Shown here in pieces: positions 1 to 12,203 of a DNA stretch of 64,000 bases (position 1 is its first letter; every line of letters starts with the position of its first letter). The notes below the pieces were generated by a model that was not told where the DNA came from, did not search any database, and was given only the letters and a program-made list of their open reading frames with translations. The translations under genes were made by a program, and so were the position numbers. The DNA comes from Saprolegnia diclina VS20 (lineage: Eukaryota; Oomycota; Saprolegniomycetes; Saprolegniales; Saprolegniaceae): assembly GCF_000281045.1 (NCBI RefSeq), contig NW_008246090.1, forward strand, positions 234,863-298,862, given 5' to 3'.

Positions 1-396
1 CAACTCGGCATGAGAGGCATGAGATATGCCATGTGATCGACTGCAAGGACCCGCTGCTTGGCGTCTGCATGCTGCATGCGATGGTGCGTGACCAAGGCGA
101 TGCGTGTGAGGCTGCATGCGGTGGTGCGTGACCAAGGCGATGCGTGTGAGGCTGCATGCGGTGGTGCGTGACCAAGGCGATGCGTGTGAGGCTGCATCGA
201 AAGGTGTCGGTTCGGCCGCGCTGCACCGCCCATCCGAGTGTTGACGAAACAATGGTCGGCGCCGAGGCCGGCGGGCGTACGAACAAGAGCATGTCTTCGC
301 GTTAAGCTAAACCGACGGAAATAGAGCCGATAGCACAAGTGTCGTGTACTCGTCCACGTGCTACCTCATACACTCGTACACGGAGAGTTATGCACC
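1..396. other. Intergenic, no gene seen
   Basis: Apart from the tandem repeat at 71-197 nothing coding is recognisable. The segment lies downstream of the MIC10 stop codon, so part of it should be the MIC10 3' UTR. Confidence 0.6.
71..197. repeat. 40-bp tandem repeat, about 3.2 copies
   Basis: Three consecutive 40-bp units begin at 71, 111 and 151, followed by a 7-bp partial unit. Copies differ by a single A/G change near the start of the unit. Each unit contains the TGGTGCGTGACCAAGG core. No open reading frame or known element is associated with it. It looks like a small minisatellite in intergenic DNA. Confidence 0.9.
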
Positions 397-702
397 TTAG
401 TTGTCGCTCTTCTTGGCCTCTTCTTCGAACGCCAAGCTGCACGTCGTCCAGGTCGCGCCAGCGCCGGCACCCGCACCAAAGCCCGTCAAGGCCGAGCGGC
501 CCGCGCCCGTGCCTAGGTAGAATGTCAATCATCGCAGCCATGGACGTCGAGCAAGAAGCGTACGCGCAAGGACGAGCGACGTCAAGCCGCCGGCGACGAG
601 GCCGGCCGAGAAGTTGACCATGAAGCTCTCGATGCACTTGTCCCACTTCTCGGAGATGCGGTACTCGGACGGGATCTCGGTCTTGGGGGCGGAGGCAGGC
701 AT
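397..702 (-). CDS. MIC10: MICOS complex subunit MIC10
   Basis: Predicted 84-residue inner-membrane protein in two exons (564-702 and 397-512, intron 513-563, GTACGC...CTAG). MIC10 oligomers bend the mitochondrial inner membrane at crista junctions. The N-terminal part contains the family motif ISEKWDKC. It is followed by a first hydrophobic hairpin arm and, after the intron, a second one carrying the glycine-zipper run GFGAGAGAGA typical of MIC10. The tail is short and charged (EEEAKKSDN). The ATG at 702 was chosen because it gives a family-sized protein directly before the conserved motif; the frame stays open upstream without an obvious better start. It is divergent from mitochondrial bL9 across about 200 bp. 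The family call is confident; splice sites are inferred from the motif's continuity. Confidence 0.9.
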
Positions 703-905
703 GACGACGGCGATGGTTGTTTGTTGCGGAATGTCTACGTCAAGATGGCGGTCGTCGAAATTCGTGGCCAAACGCGCGCTCATTGGTTGAAATCCGTGCA
801 CCACGGCAGTCGACTTTTGACCAATGGCCTTGCAGTAATAAAAGCACTGGCCCTTCTTTCGCCGAGCGGTCCAGTGCTCAAAACCTCGCAACGACTATCA
901 GCAGC
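703..905. promoter_or_regulatory. Bidirectional promoter, MIC10 / bL9m
   Basis: About 200 bp separate the divergent start codons of two mitochondrial-protein genes. The gap contains an ATTGG at 782-786 and a CCAAT near 820, so both strands carry CCAAT-box-like elements. No TATA box is evident. The promoter role is inferred from gene orientation. Confidence 0.5.
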
Positions 906-1666
906 ATGTTGGCACGCCAAGTCGCGCTCCGCGTTCCTCGCGTCCTCGGCGTCCGCGCCTTCGCGTAGGCTCTTGGCAGTCATGGCGTCGATGGCTCATC
1001 CTGCGTGCATCTAGGAACCGCGTCGACATGGTCTTGAAGGAAGACGTCGCGCAGCTCGGCTTCTCGGGCGACGTCGTCAACGTCAAGGCTGGCTACGCGC
1101 GCAACTTTTTGTACCCGCAAAAGAAGGCAGTGTACGCGACCAAGCTCAACGTGGCCAAGTTTGCGCAGGCCAAGGAGGTCGATGCGTCGATCGATACCGA
1201 GCGCGAGCACGCGCGCGAGAAGATCATCAAGCGCCTCTCGACGATCGAGCTCACGTTCAAGCGCCACTGCCCGACGCCCAAGCCGATGACCAAGTCGTCG
1301 GTCACGGCGCAGAACATTGTCGACATGCTCGAGAAGCAGCATGGCATCGTTGTCGGCATCGCGCGCGTCGTGCTGCCGCAGGAGCTCAAGAGCACGGGCA
1401 ACCACAACGTTAAGATCCGTGTCGACGACGGCATTGACGAAGAGGTCGCGGCCACCAAGGACGCCGAGGCCAAGGTCGAGGCGCCGGTCAACCCGGACGC
1501 GCCGGCGTCCAACACGACGCAGACGATCCTGACGCAGTTCGAGTCGGAGCGCTTCGACACGAAGGCCAAGAAGGACAACAGCACAGAAGCCGCCGTCGCC
1601 GACGAGTTTGTCTCGTCGACGCCCAAGCGCACCGTGAACCTCAAGGTCGTGATCAATAGACGTTAA
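906..1666 (+). CDS. MRPL9: Mitochondrial large-subunit ribosomal protein bL9m
   Basis: Two exons (906-964, 1015-1666; 50-bp intron) give a 236-residue protein. Exon 1 encodes an Arg/Ala/Val-rich, acid-free N-terminus (MLARQVALRVPRV...), a typical mitochondrial presequence. Exon 2 starts with the bL9 N-terminal domain, including VVLKED-like and GYARNFLYPQ motifs that contact 23S-type rRNA. The C-terminal part is divergent and charged, as in many mitochondrial bL9 proteins. Starting at the internal methionine at 1028 would lose the presequence, so the spliced start is preferred. Divergent neighbour: MIC10. Confidence 0.9.
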
Positions 1667-2391
1667 AATAGCAAATACTAGTTGCCCCCACTTAATACGG
1701 CAACACCCTTTTCACCACAAGTCGCATTGCATAGTGGCTCCGACTACCGTACAACCACCCTGATGCACCTCGCGAATCAACTGCGATGGCGGCCACGTCC
1801 TGCAGCATTCGAGTAGCGGCAGCTGCGATCGCGGTGCGACTTTTCGCCACATCGATGCACTCCAGGCTTTTATAAACGCAGCGTCCAAATTGAACTATCG
1901 CATGGGTGGGCAGGTGTTTGGCTGCGACACTGTGCAGCTTCGAGGTCGCGACAGCTTTTGCTCTCAGCCCACGCTCGGTGACCACAAGGCCACGTCAGCG
2001 CGACGCCCCGACCTCCCACTCATATATCCCTCGATTCGGTCGCCCTTGCCTACTGCTTCTTCTCTGGGCTTCGCCAAATCATTTTCAAGCTACACCAGTG
2101 AGTATAGTGGACGGCAAAGGTTGGGCTCATGTCATGCTGTCATCCGAAATACTGACCGTCGCAACTCGGTCGCTATTGGCCCGTATCACTCCTCGCACGA
2201 CAACACCCCTCAGCGATGCAGCCTTTCCTCAAGTATTTGGGAAATTCGACCTCTCTCCAGCTGTGGCTAACGTCTCTTGCTCATCGATGGCTCGTCCGAC
2301 TTTGCACTTTTGGCCACTTCAACTTGAAACCTCTCGGATTGCATACGCACCATTTCATATCTTTCAACCTTTTACACTTTATATTCGGCAG
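1667..2391. other. Convergent intergenic region, no gene seen
   Basis: This gap of about 720 bp lies between the stops of bL9m (+) and the CFAP46-like gene (-). Open frames here have poor codon usage, no recognisable domain and lower GC than the flanking exons. It presumably holds two 3' UTRs. Confidence 0.5.
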
Positions 2392-5300
2392 CTACAGCGT
2401 CGGGAGGCCGTAGACGATCGGGTTGTAGAGCACACGGCCTTTCAATGGCACGCTCTTGACGGTGCTCCGGGCCTGCGACTTGGGCGCGTGGGCAAGATAC
2501 CACGTGTCACCGACGCGGCGAATCGCTTTGGCGAGCGGTACGTTCTTGGCCATGAGCCCGAGCGTCGTCGTGACGCTGCGGTGGTTGGCGAGAAATGACG
2601 ACGCCCACTGGTTGCACACGACGCTGTTGACGCCGGCGAGCGAGAAGAGCACGACACTGTTGAAGCTGTCTTCGAGGCTCAGCATCTCCTTCGACTTGTG
2701 CGTATCGCTCTTGCTCTGCCGGCGGTAGCTCGCGTAGTTCTCCATGCGGCTTGCGCCCCACACGAGATTGCACTTGGTCGCGTTCAGGCCCGCGAGGTGC
2801 GATGGGCTAAAGTGCGCGAGCGTCCGGTTTGGGCCGTAGTAGAGGAGGCCGCCGCCATGGCGCCCCGTGAGCGCCACCTGCCACTCGCCGACGCTCGGCA
2901 CGCACTTTTGGCCCGTGAGCCCGCGCCACTGGAAGCTCGGGATCGTCTTGATCGCGTGCACAGTCGCTACAAAAATAGAAGCCGTGTTCGATTTTTGTGT
3001 TCGAAATTTGGTTCGATTTTTTGACGTACGTGCAATCGATGTAAGCGGCGACTCTGCGGGGTCGTCGTGGCGAGGGTCCGCGATGAAGAAGAGGTCGTCG
3101 CGCTTGAACGGTAGCGCCTTCATGCTTGCGTAGCGCTGCGCGAGGAGGTGCACGGAGAGGTCGCGCGCGTCGCCGCCTTCCAGCAGCGCCTCGAACGGAA
3201 CAAGCTCGAGCGACGGGTCCACGAGAAGCAGCGTGAGCATGTCGTCCTTGGTCTTTGGCGGAAAGCTCTCGGTGAAGCAGTGCAAGAACGAGCCAAAGAG
3301 CGTCCGGGCTTCCTCCACCAGCGACTGGAACGTCGCTTCGAACGGGTCGTCGTGGCCGTCGTTGGTCGCATACTCAAATTCGTCCGACTCACCGTACGGC
3401 AAGTCGCTGTACTGCAAAAGCTGCTTGACACTACCCACGCGCATGGCTCGGAGCTTGGCTAATAGCTCGCGCAAGGCCAGACGCCGCGGTCGGTGGAGCT
3501 CCATGCGTGCGACAACCGGCGTCGCAGCCCCACCGGTGAGGCTGCCAAAGAGGTACTTGCCGTCGAGCGAGAGTTGGAGACTCAGTAGCATGTAGTTGGG
3601 CGGCAGGCTCGCGAGGACCTAGTCGACTATGTCAGTTGATCGACTAGAGTGATCGTAGACAAACAGCATCAATGTCGGCAGTGACTTGGAGGCGACGCCA
3701 CGTCTCCGACTGCGACTCGAGGAAGAGCTTGGCGAGCTGCCCGGGGATGCTTGTCGCGGGTAGCTGCTGCGTTCGCTGCATGAAGAGCGACGGGCGGTTC
3801 GTGGGCTCGGCTGCCTGGTAGAATACCGACTCGGCATACGCACTCGCGACGCAGCTTTGGAACCTACGCGCCAACTCAGTTCATTTCTTTCAACAGGCTT
3901 GTGGATACCAGAGCAAGTATTTGGCCGCGAGGAGCGGTTGCTGGCAGCCATACACCTGCAGGAGCTCGTAGCATGTGTGTTTGATGGCGCGGCGATGCTG
4001 CGCTTTCACGGCCGACGCCAGCAGCTGTGTGAGGTACCGCGCAACGTCGTCGACCTTTGCCTCGGTCGCCAACGAGGTTGTGCCCGTGCTGCATGCAATC
4101 CCTTGCTTTCGCAGCGTGTCCTGGCCATAGACCCATGCTTCGTACGTCGGTGGGAGGTGCAGGCGAAGGCACTGGCCGACGCCGGCTGCCGACAGCCAAT
4201 GCGTCGGATCCAGCTGGAGACTCGTAGAGAAGTACAAGAGCGCTTTTTGCGCCGGCGGCACACACATTTCTTCTGGTGTCTTGGGCGTCTTGGGTGCTGT
4301 GTGCGCGAGCCAAAGTTCCACGAGGTTCTTCTTCGCATCGCTCTCGACCTGGTAGACGACCATGCGCGTCTCGTCTTGAACCATACTGGCGGCCACATCG
4401 ACGCACCCGAGCTCGTACTTGATCTGCGCCAACCGCGTTTGCAGCACGGGCTCGTGCGACGCCAGCGCCCAGAGCGACTCGATGTACGCGTGTGCACTGA
4501 GCAGCTGCGATCGAGCGTCGTCCAAGAGATTCACGTCGGTATCGATCGGGTTCCACGTCATACTGCGGTCGTGCAAGAGGACACCGTATGCCTGAAGAGT
4601 GTCGGCCATGACGACGTTGCCTCCGAGTGGCAAGAGCCGGCTGCAGCTCTCACTGAAGAGCCGCGTCGCTTCGGCCCAGATCGGCTGCCACTCACCGCCG
4701 GTCGCCAGCAGACTCTGGCTTTCCTGGACGAGCACGGTGGCGTACATGGCCTCCAGCTGAGAAAGGCACGTGATCGAGTCGAGGTCCATCAGATGCGCCT
4801 TGTCGTCGCCCACGACCGCGCGTGCGACGGGCGAGAGTGGGATCAACTGCAGCTGGCTCACGGCGTGCCGGCCGGCCGCAACAACATCTTTAGCATCTTT
4901 GATGCGCTTCATCTTGGAGTAGAGCGACGCAAGGGCTAGCACGTACTTGGTATAAGCTTGCACGTCGAGGTTGGGCGTCCCGACGGCACTCGTTAAATGG
5001 CGCAAGGCCATCGCGAGGTCGCCTTCCCGCGCGTGGAGCTGGCCAGCGCAATAGTCGGCCCACGCCGCTCCGCTCGGCTCGTCGTTGGCTGGTAGCGCCG
5101 CCAAGAGCTGCTTGACTTGCAAGTGAAAGCCGCTCGCGAGCAAAAGCTCAACCATTTCGAGGCCCAGATCCACGACATTGTACTTTGAAAACAGCAGCTT
5201 GCGTCGCCGGAGGAGGTCGGACGCGGTGCTGTGGGCGAGCGCCTTGTCCGAAGTCGGGACGCCTTGCTGCCCCCGAAGCGCCTCGATCGCGCGCTTGAGA

Positions 5301-8300
5301 TAGACCTGGCTCGGCTCGATAAAGGCCATAGCTTCCAGCACGGAGGCAAGCCGAAGATCCAGTAAAATCGGAAGCAGCGTTAGGTCCCCGAGGGTCGACG
5401 ACGCCGACGACTTGGTGCCATGTGCGATCGCATGCGCCAAGTGCAAACACGGGAGCACGTGGGTGTGGAGGCACTGGCTCACTGCCAGTTCGATGAGCTG
5501 GAGAAGGTAGTGCAACGTCAGCGTCGGTTGCGTCACGTTTTCGGGGTGCAGTGTCAGCGCAGAGAGCTTTGCCGCCGGCGTCTCACCGCAGAGTCTCGCC
5601 AAGTGCGGGGTCGTGTCAAGCTTGGCCCACTCGGTCGCAGACGTCGGCAGTGTAAACGACGGCGCAACGCCCGACTGGCCTCTCCACACGTCAAAGTCCG
5701 ACTCGATTTTTTCGCCGGTTTGCTGCTGCGAGTAGCTCTCAAAGGCCGCTTGGAGCTCGAGCAAATGAAGCTCCTCGAACAGCACGTGCCAGATCTTGAG
5801 TACGTGCCCAAGACCCGCAAGAATGTACTCGAGACGCTCGGCGAACGAGTGCGCGGCGGTCGCCAACATCACGTAGCCGCGCAATGCAATGTCGAGGTGC
5901 CACCACTGCGCAACGACCGAGTCGTCCTTCTTCTTTTTGGCTTTGGCGCGCTTGGTCGCGCCCTTCTCGTTCGTCGGCAGAGCGTCCTTCCAGATGAGCG
6001 ACAAGACCAGGCCTAATGCCGTGTGGATCTGGTCGTGGACGTCGTCAAGGGGAAACTGGTTGGTGTACAACCACTCGGCAATCTCGAGCTGGAATTGCGC
6101 TTGCTCCGGCATGCCACCGAGGTCTTTGACGGTGCGGAAGAGCGCCTTGTACTGCGCGGCCGCGTCGGTCGAGGACGCTGCGACGCGCTTGGCGACGCGC
6201 GCCTGGAGCAAGACGTCGTTGTCCTTCATTTTTGCAAAGCCGTCTTGCACCGACTTGCCCAGTTTGCTCATAAAGATGACGCGGTACTGCCACAGCGGGC
6301 GCTGGTAGTAGGCTGGAATCGATGCAAACGCGGCTTCGACAGCGTCGAGACCAGGCTCCCAGAGATGCAGCTCTTCGTACACATCGAGGAGCGCGCAGAT
6401 AAACTCGAGGCGGAAGCCCCAGTCGGACGCTGCGCCGGCCGCCTCCAAGTGCGCGAGCATGCGCTGCAAGTCGGGCAAGAGCTTGCGCCGAAAAGACGGG
6501 TTCGGTGAGCCGTTCGCATCCAGAATGTCGAGCACGCCGTTCCACATCACCATGGCCGCGCGCTCGACGAGGCGGGGGTTCCCCGCACGCACCCCAAACT
6601 CGGCGCCGAGAAGCAAATGCTGCACCGCAAAGAGCGCTACACATCACCATCGTGCATCGTATCTTGTATTCGAAATGCGCGCGTACCGAGTTCGTGCTTG
6701 ATGTCGCGCTCTTGCGTCTCGGTGCCGCTCGCAAGATCCAATATCGCTGTCGCCCACACGGTCTGCGCCAGCGCGTACCAGCGCCAGATGGCGGGAAGGA
6801 GCAGTCCAGGCGGAATGTCACTAGCCGCCAACGGAGCTAACGCGAGCTCACAAAACTTTTGCGCTTCGTGCGAGCGCTCGAGAACGACGGCGGTCTTGGC
6901 GAGGCGCACCCACACTTCAGCGTGGAACTCGCGCTTTTGCTGGTCGAGCTCGAGACACGTCTCCTTCGCGGCCAAGTGGTCGACCGCAAACGGCGTCCAG
7001 AGACTGGTCGCCTTCTGGAAGAGCGCAAGGGTCTTGTCCATTACCACTTTGACATCCGCTTCGTCACTGCGCAGATCGTTCTGCAGTGCGTCGAGGAGCG
7101 TGAGGCAGCTCACGACCTTCATCGGCACGTTCTCGCCCACGATCGGCTCCTTGGCGCCGCGGTCGAGCTGAACGCGCGTCTTGATCTCAGTGAGCGCCTT
7201 GCGCTGCAGAATTGCGAGCCCGGGAATCTTGAGGACGGCGTCCACAGTTGCCTCGATCTCGTTGAACTTGCCGTCGTAGAGACGCGTGAGCCCTTGGGCA
7301 ACGCTCGCCAAGAGCGGCAAATGGTACGCAACGCCGTCCAAACTCAAGAGCGCATGGAACGCCTTCTCCATGGCCGTGACAAGTTCGGGCAGGACGAGGT
7401 CGAGGTCGAGTGGGGATGGGCCAAAGAGGCCGTAGTGGTAGTTCCACAGGTACGTGGCCGCGTTATGGATCACATGTGTAGCTTTTGTGTCGAGCCCACG
7501 CTGCATACCCTTGAGAATCTCGTCAACGACGTGCCGCTTGCAGTCGTTCCATGCACTGAGGACGTCGTCGGGTGCGTCGCCCGCCTTGACAAGCAGCCCA
7601 AGCCGTCCGTCCAAGCTCGGGCTCTCCTGCTTGAGCTTTTGCATTTCGAGCGTATATGTCTCGGCGAGCACGAAGTGCAAACTCGCTTGCTGAACAGCTT
7701 CCAAGTCGACAAGCGAAAACACATATTTGTGGGCCCGGCTCGCGCCGCGTCGCGTGGTCTCGATGGCCTTGACGTCCCACGCGAGGGTCGCAATGTCGTA
7801 CCAGAGCGCAAATCGCTTCTTGAGAACGTCCTTCTCGAGGGTCAGCGGCGACTCGGGCGCCGACGCATCCAAGAGCGTCACGGCTTTGTTGAGCCACGTG
7901 AGCTTCATGTGCTTGTCGTGCGACTCCTTGGACTGCTCGACGTAGATGAGCGCTTGGTCTTCGACCGCGTCTGGCTCGCCATAGAGATTCGACTTGAGGT
8001 CCAGCACGCGCTTCATCGGGAGCAGAAATTTATCAAACGGCCGGACTGCGCGCTCGGCACTCGTCGCACTCGGCGTCTTGGGCTTGGTGCTAGTATGGTT
8101 CGCGCTCTCATCGCTCGTCGCCGCTTCGCCATAGTCGAGGAGTAGCGCCTTGTTGACGTGCACGGACGCTTTGGCGAGGTAGTCGCACTTCATCTCGCAT
8201 TTCGCGGTCTCCAAGTGCATTTGCGCACGGAGCGTCACCAGCGGCGAGTCGAGCTCTTCTAACAGCGACGTGGTCGCCGTGAAGAGCCGGTGGACGTGCT

Positions 8301-9689
8301 TGCGTAAGTGCGGCTCTAGCAGCGGCAGCGCGACGTTCCACGCGTAGATGCAAATGTCCTGCATGAGGTGCGCATCCCCCACGCGCTTGGCGGCTGTGAG
8401 CGAGCGCTCAAGGAGCTTGACGCCTTCGACGTGGTGGCTCAAGCGCGCGGCCTCGCGCTGCCGGGCGTCCAAGTTGGCCGCGTCCGCCTTCTCGAGCAGG
8501 TGCACGAAACAACGCAGCACATCGACGAGGATGCGCGCGCGGGCCGAGACGCGCTTGTTCTCATGCACGAGGCCCTCGACGATGCGGACGACCTCGAGCT
8601 GGTGCTGAAAGACACCGAGGAGCCCGACTTCAACGAGGTTGTCCCAGTCGACGCTGCCTTCGGGAAGCGCAGGAAACGTGTCGAGCGGTTTGTGCAGAAA
8701 GGTCTCGAGTTTGGCTTTGGTCACGAGTTCAAAGAGCTCTGCAAACGCGGCGGGCAGTGCTTCGGGCAATACGATCTTGCTCTTGATGGCTTGGATCGCA
8801 TAGAGCGTCTGTGCCCGGCGTGTCACCATGTTCTTCTTGGCGGCCGCTAACCCTTTGGCGCACTCGGGGTCCTTGTGGCGCCCGAGGTGGATTTGCAAAA
8901 AGCACGCCTCTTCAAACAAGAGGACGTTGGCCGGTGCGTTCTTGGAGAGCTGCACGAGTGCTAACGCGTGCTCGCAGGCTTCGAGCGCGACCTTGCCGGC
9001 CTTCGCGAGCTGGTTGTCGTCGTCGTACGCCGCTGCGAGCGTGAGTTCAAACCGAATGAGCCACGCTTTGTTGGCGTCGTTGATGCTCTTGAGGCCGTCG
9101 AGAAGCGCGGCGAGCGACTCGATGAGGTGCTTGCTCGTGCGCGGCCGCAAGAGCGGGCGGGCCACGTGCCAGTACGCGACACTGGCATTGTAGACCAAAA
9201 AATCGTAGTGTGGGCGGCTGCTCGGCTCGAGCGCGAGCTTGAGCGCAACGAGGATCCAGTGGATGGCATACTGGACCTGTCCGACGCAGCTCTGCCCGGT
9301 GAGCGCGCGAGCCTTGGCGCCGAGGTACGTTGCCCGCACCAAGAGTGCCCGGCAGTAAAACTACGAGGTAAACGTTCGACACCATGGCATGCGAATGCGA
9401 GGAGTACCTGGTCCTTGGGATACGCGAGGGTGAGATACCACTCGATGCAAGCCTCGGCCGTGCCCATCTCGCTCTGCTTGAGCGCGACCTCGGCGATGCA
9501 CGGCAAGAGCTCGGTGAGGCGCAGCTGGTCCTCGGGCACGTTCCCGAGCGATGTCCATTGCTGCACCTTGGCGAGCAGCGCCGAAGCCTGAACGATGGTG
9601 CGTGGCGCGGCGGTCGGTGGCGGCGGCGGGCCGTCGAGCTCCTTGTTGATCTCGGCGAGCGCCCGACGCAGCTCCAGGTCCAGCGCCAT
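2392..9689 (-). CDS. CFAP46: Cilia- and flagella-associated protein 46 (CFAP46-like)
   Basis: Six exons (9408-9689, 6687-9360, 3909-6636, 3665-3863, 3030-3618, 2392-2966) give about 2,348 residues; human CFAP46 is about 2,700. CFAP46 is a giant helical-repeat scaffold of the central-pair C1d projection of motile cilia. The N-terminal 150 residues carry the family signature (an HYDFLVYNASVAYWHVARP-type block, then LRPRTSKHLIESL), followed by long TPR-like helical repeats. The last 400 residues resemble a CHAT/separase-like fold (LLLVDPSLELVPFEALLEG; LAGVNSVVCNQW) but lack the expected His and Cys (see findings). The start is the MALDLELRR methionine at 9689, chosen because the upstream extension is AT-rich and unlike exon sequence. 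Intron 2967-3029 is 63 bp with no in-frame stop. Its presence suggests an organism with flagellated zoospores. Confidence 0.82.
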
Positions 9690-9842
9690 GACCTCGCAAA
9701 ATGACCTTTCAAGATTTGCAAATGGCCAATGAAAAGCAGCAAGAATTTTCGACAATTTGAAAACAAAAATGTCATGAAATGGCACTAAAAGTCGTATATA
9801 TTGGAGTTTTGGAGTTAGCAAATTGGAAAAAGCAAGAGGGAT

Positions 9843-11539
9843 TTAGAGATCGTCGACGTTGAGGCCGTGCGACGCGTTGGCTTCCGTGATCGAGAGGATC
9901 TCGACCTCGTTCTCTTCAATCTTCATGTCGTCAAGCAGTTCTTCGACCGGAATGACACCCGTGCCCTCGTCGTCGTCCTCCATGTCCTGGTCGTCGCCCG
10001 CCTTGTCGTCGTCGACCTTGTAAATGTTGATCTTCGAACGCATCTCCTTGTCGTCCTCGAGCTCGTCCAAGAAATGCTGGTAGTCCATCTCGGTCTTGGT
10101 CTGCTCGGCCTTCTTGACCGGGACCGCCGACTCGATGCCTTCAATGTTCTTGAGCTTCCAGTTGCGGCTGCGCTTCTGGACGCGGCGGAGGAACTGCTTG
10201 CGGACAAGGATGACGTCGGGAAGCGTAATGCCTGCCTCGTCGAGCGGCTTGGTGTCCGAGTCGTTAAAGACCGACGTCGAGAGGTCGTAGCCCATGGCCG
10301 TGTCGCCGACGTTCAAAAGCATGCCGAGGTGCGTCGTCGTCTGGAAGCGCGTGTCGTTGACGCCAAAGTCCGAGTTGCGGACGATCTCCATCTCGGCGAG
10401 GCGCGTCTTGCGGTTCGTGCGCACCGGGACGCCGCCGAGCGTCGGGATCTGGAGCGGGTTCGAGTCCAGCACCGTGTACTCGACGAGCTGCTTGGACGAC
10501 CGGAGCGCCTTGAACGGGTACCGCCAGTACTTGTCGTTGTCGATCTCCGCGCGCTGCATCGTGAACGGGTCAATCACGTGGATCGACGACGTGACTTGCG
10601 TCACAATGCAGAGCGACGAGATGTTGCCGAGCTGGCGCGCGAGCTTGAGCGGGAGCGCGACAAGGTCGTCCTTGCAGACCGTCGCGAGGTCCACGGCATA
10701 CGTAAACTTGTAGTTGGCCGTGTTGCTGTGGTTATCGGCCGAAATGAGCTTCTTGGCCGTCTTGAGCCTAGCGAGTTGCATAAGTTGTTGGCAATACCCA
10801 AGACAATAATGTACTTGATCGGGACCGTCTCGGACAAAAAGTCGACAAAGCGCAGCGCGTGGTTGCGCTCGACAAAGAAGAAGTCGACACCGTCCGGGTG
10901 CGACTCGATCGACGACGTCTTCTCGTGCACGCGGTGCTTGAGAATGAGCTGCTCGAGGTAGAAGAACGTGCGCTTGTGGTCGACCTTTTGGCGGACTTGG
11001 ACAACCGCCTTCCACGAGTTGTTGGTGAACGAGGCTTGGCACTCGTCGCACTGCTGGTTGCGCACGATAAAGGTAACGACAAACGACTGCTGGAGGATCG
11101 CGCCGTTCATGACCTCCTTCTGCACCGTGAGCTTGAGCTTGAGACGCTTCGAGTGCGGCTCGGTCCAGACCCAGCCCGCGTCCACGAGCTTGACCTTGTT
11201 GAGGCCCGAGATCTTCTTGAGGCAGATGGCGAGAAGCTCACGCGACTCGAGCTCCGCCGCGACCCACGGCGGGCGCGACCACCTAATATGTTGCGTCACA
11301 TGCATGCAGCGTCAAGAGCGAGCGTACTTGAGGCAGCCACGGCACTGGTGCATGATGATTTCCTTGGGAATGCCCTCGGTCACATCAACCTGGCCCTTGA
11401 GGCAGCTCACGCACATGTTGGCGGCGTTGGCCTTGATGGGCACCGCGCACATGCAACATAGGCTAGAGGTACATGAGCATCTCCATCGTCCATGGGGGGC
11501 GTACATGTTGGGCAGCGACTGCTCGGGCACGTGCAACAT
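9843..11539 (-). CDS. NMD3: 60S ribosomal subunit export adaptor NMD3
   Basis: Four exons (11505-11539, 11328-11462, 10815-11282, 9843-10767) encode 520 residues. NMD3 binds pre-60S subunits in the nucleus and links them to CRM1 for export. The N-terminal zinc-binding region is clear (CCMC..., ANMCVSCL, CRGC). It is followed by VDAGWVWTEPHSKRLKLKLT and VQKEVMNGAILQQ, both near-invariant in the family. The middle contains VRQKVDHKRTFFYLEQLIL and the RNWKLK block. The C-terminus is acidic (DDDKAGDDQDMEDDDEG) and would hold the nuclear export signal. The tiny first exon (11 codons) is set by the ATG preceding the CCMC motif. Divergent neighbour: RPB12. Confidence 0.95.
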
Positions 11540-12203
11540 CGTCAGCGTCGAAGAATCGTTGATTGGCACTCTAAATTCCCAGAGCCAATCCTTTCCCGTT
11601 TTCAGCTGGAAATGGCTGGTGGCCTATGCGGCGCACCGATTGGCCAAAAACAATATCCATGGACCAATCGCGGACCGCGATCGTGCTTGAAATAGTGTGC
11701 AAATAGCCCTCCACACGAACACGGCGCCATTGGCACCATCCGAGGACTTCGCGCTCGTATCTCTTGCATATCAAAGGTGTTTTATTGCTTCTTTTTGAGC
11801 TGGAGCGTACGCTGTGCGCGGGACACACGGGTTTGGAACGCTGTCACGAATGTGTCTCTATCTAAATAATGTCGAAAACGAAAGGACAGTTGGATGGATA
11901 GCGACTTGATCGACACCAGTCCATGGATACTTGTGTGTATCTTTGTGCTCTCTACCGCATCAATGCAGTCGGTCGTCGACGTGTGCGAGCTTGCCGTTGT
12001 CTTGGTGGCATCGTCTCGCGCTTCTTGACAAATAGCCGGCGCGCTCGCCGACAACACTATTTTTGGTTTGGCGCCACCCACCAGGCCGTGTTCGGTGGTC
12101 GTGGTTTCATTGGCCAAAAAGAAAAGAATTTGGACAAATCACGTGTGGCAAAGGATCGAGCTTGCTCATTGGAGCAGTGTCGAAAAACCCAGCAACCAGA
12201 AGG
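11540..12203. promoter_or_regulatory. Divergent promoter region, NMD3 / RPB12
   Basis: This 660-bp gap between divergent starts contains ATTGG at 11639, CCAAT near 11663 and ATTGG near 12109 beside RPB12. A 111-codon open frame on the minus strand (11782-12117) was considered but not accepted as a gene. Regulation is inferred only. Confidence 0.4.

Noticed and set aside
3857-4939. 360-codon plus-strand frame within the CFAP46-like gene
   Set aside because: Antisense shadow of a long helical-repeat exon.
9690-9821. Upstream in-frame extension of the CFAP46-like protein
   Set aside because: The extra 44 residues are encoded by AT-rich DNA unlike the exons and are not expected from the family's N-terminus.
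11782-12117. 111-codon minus-strand frame starting at a CCAAT-like site between NMD3 and RPB12
   Set aside because: Its ATG coincides with the ATTGGCC element of the RPB12 promoter, and the sequence has no conserved features. Kept as intergenic unless transcripts show otherwise.
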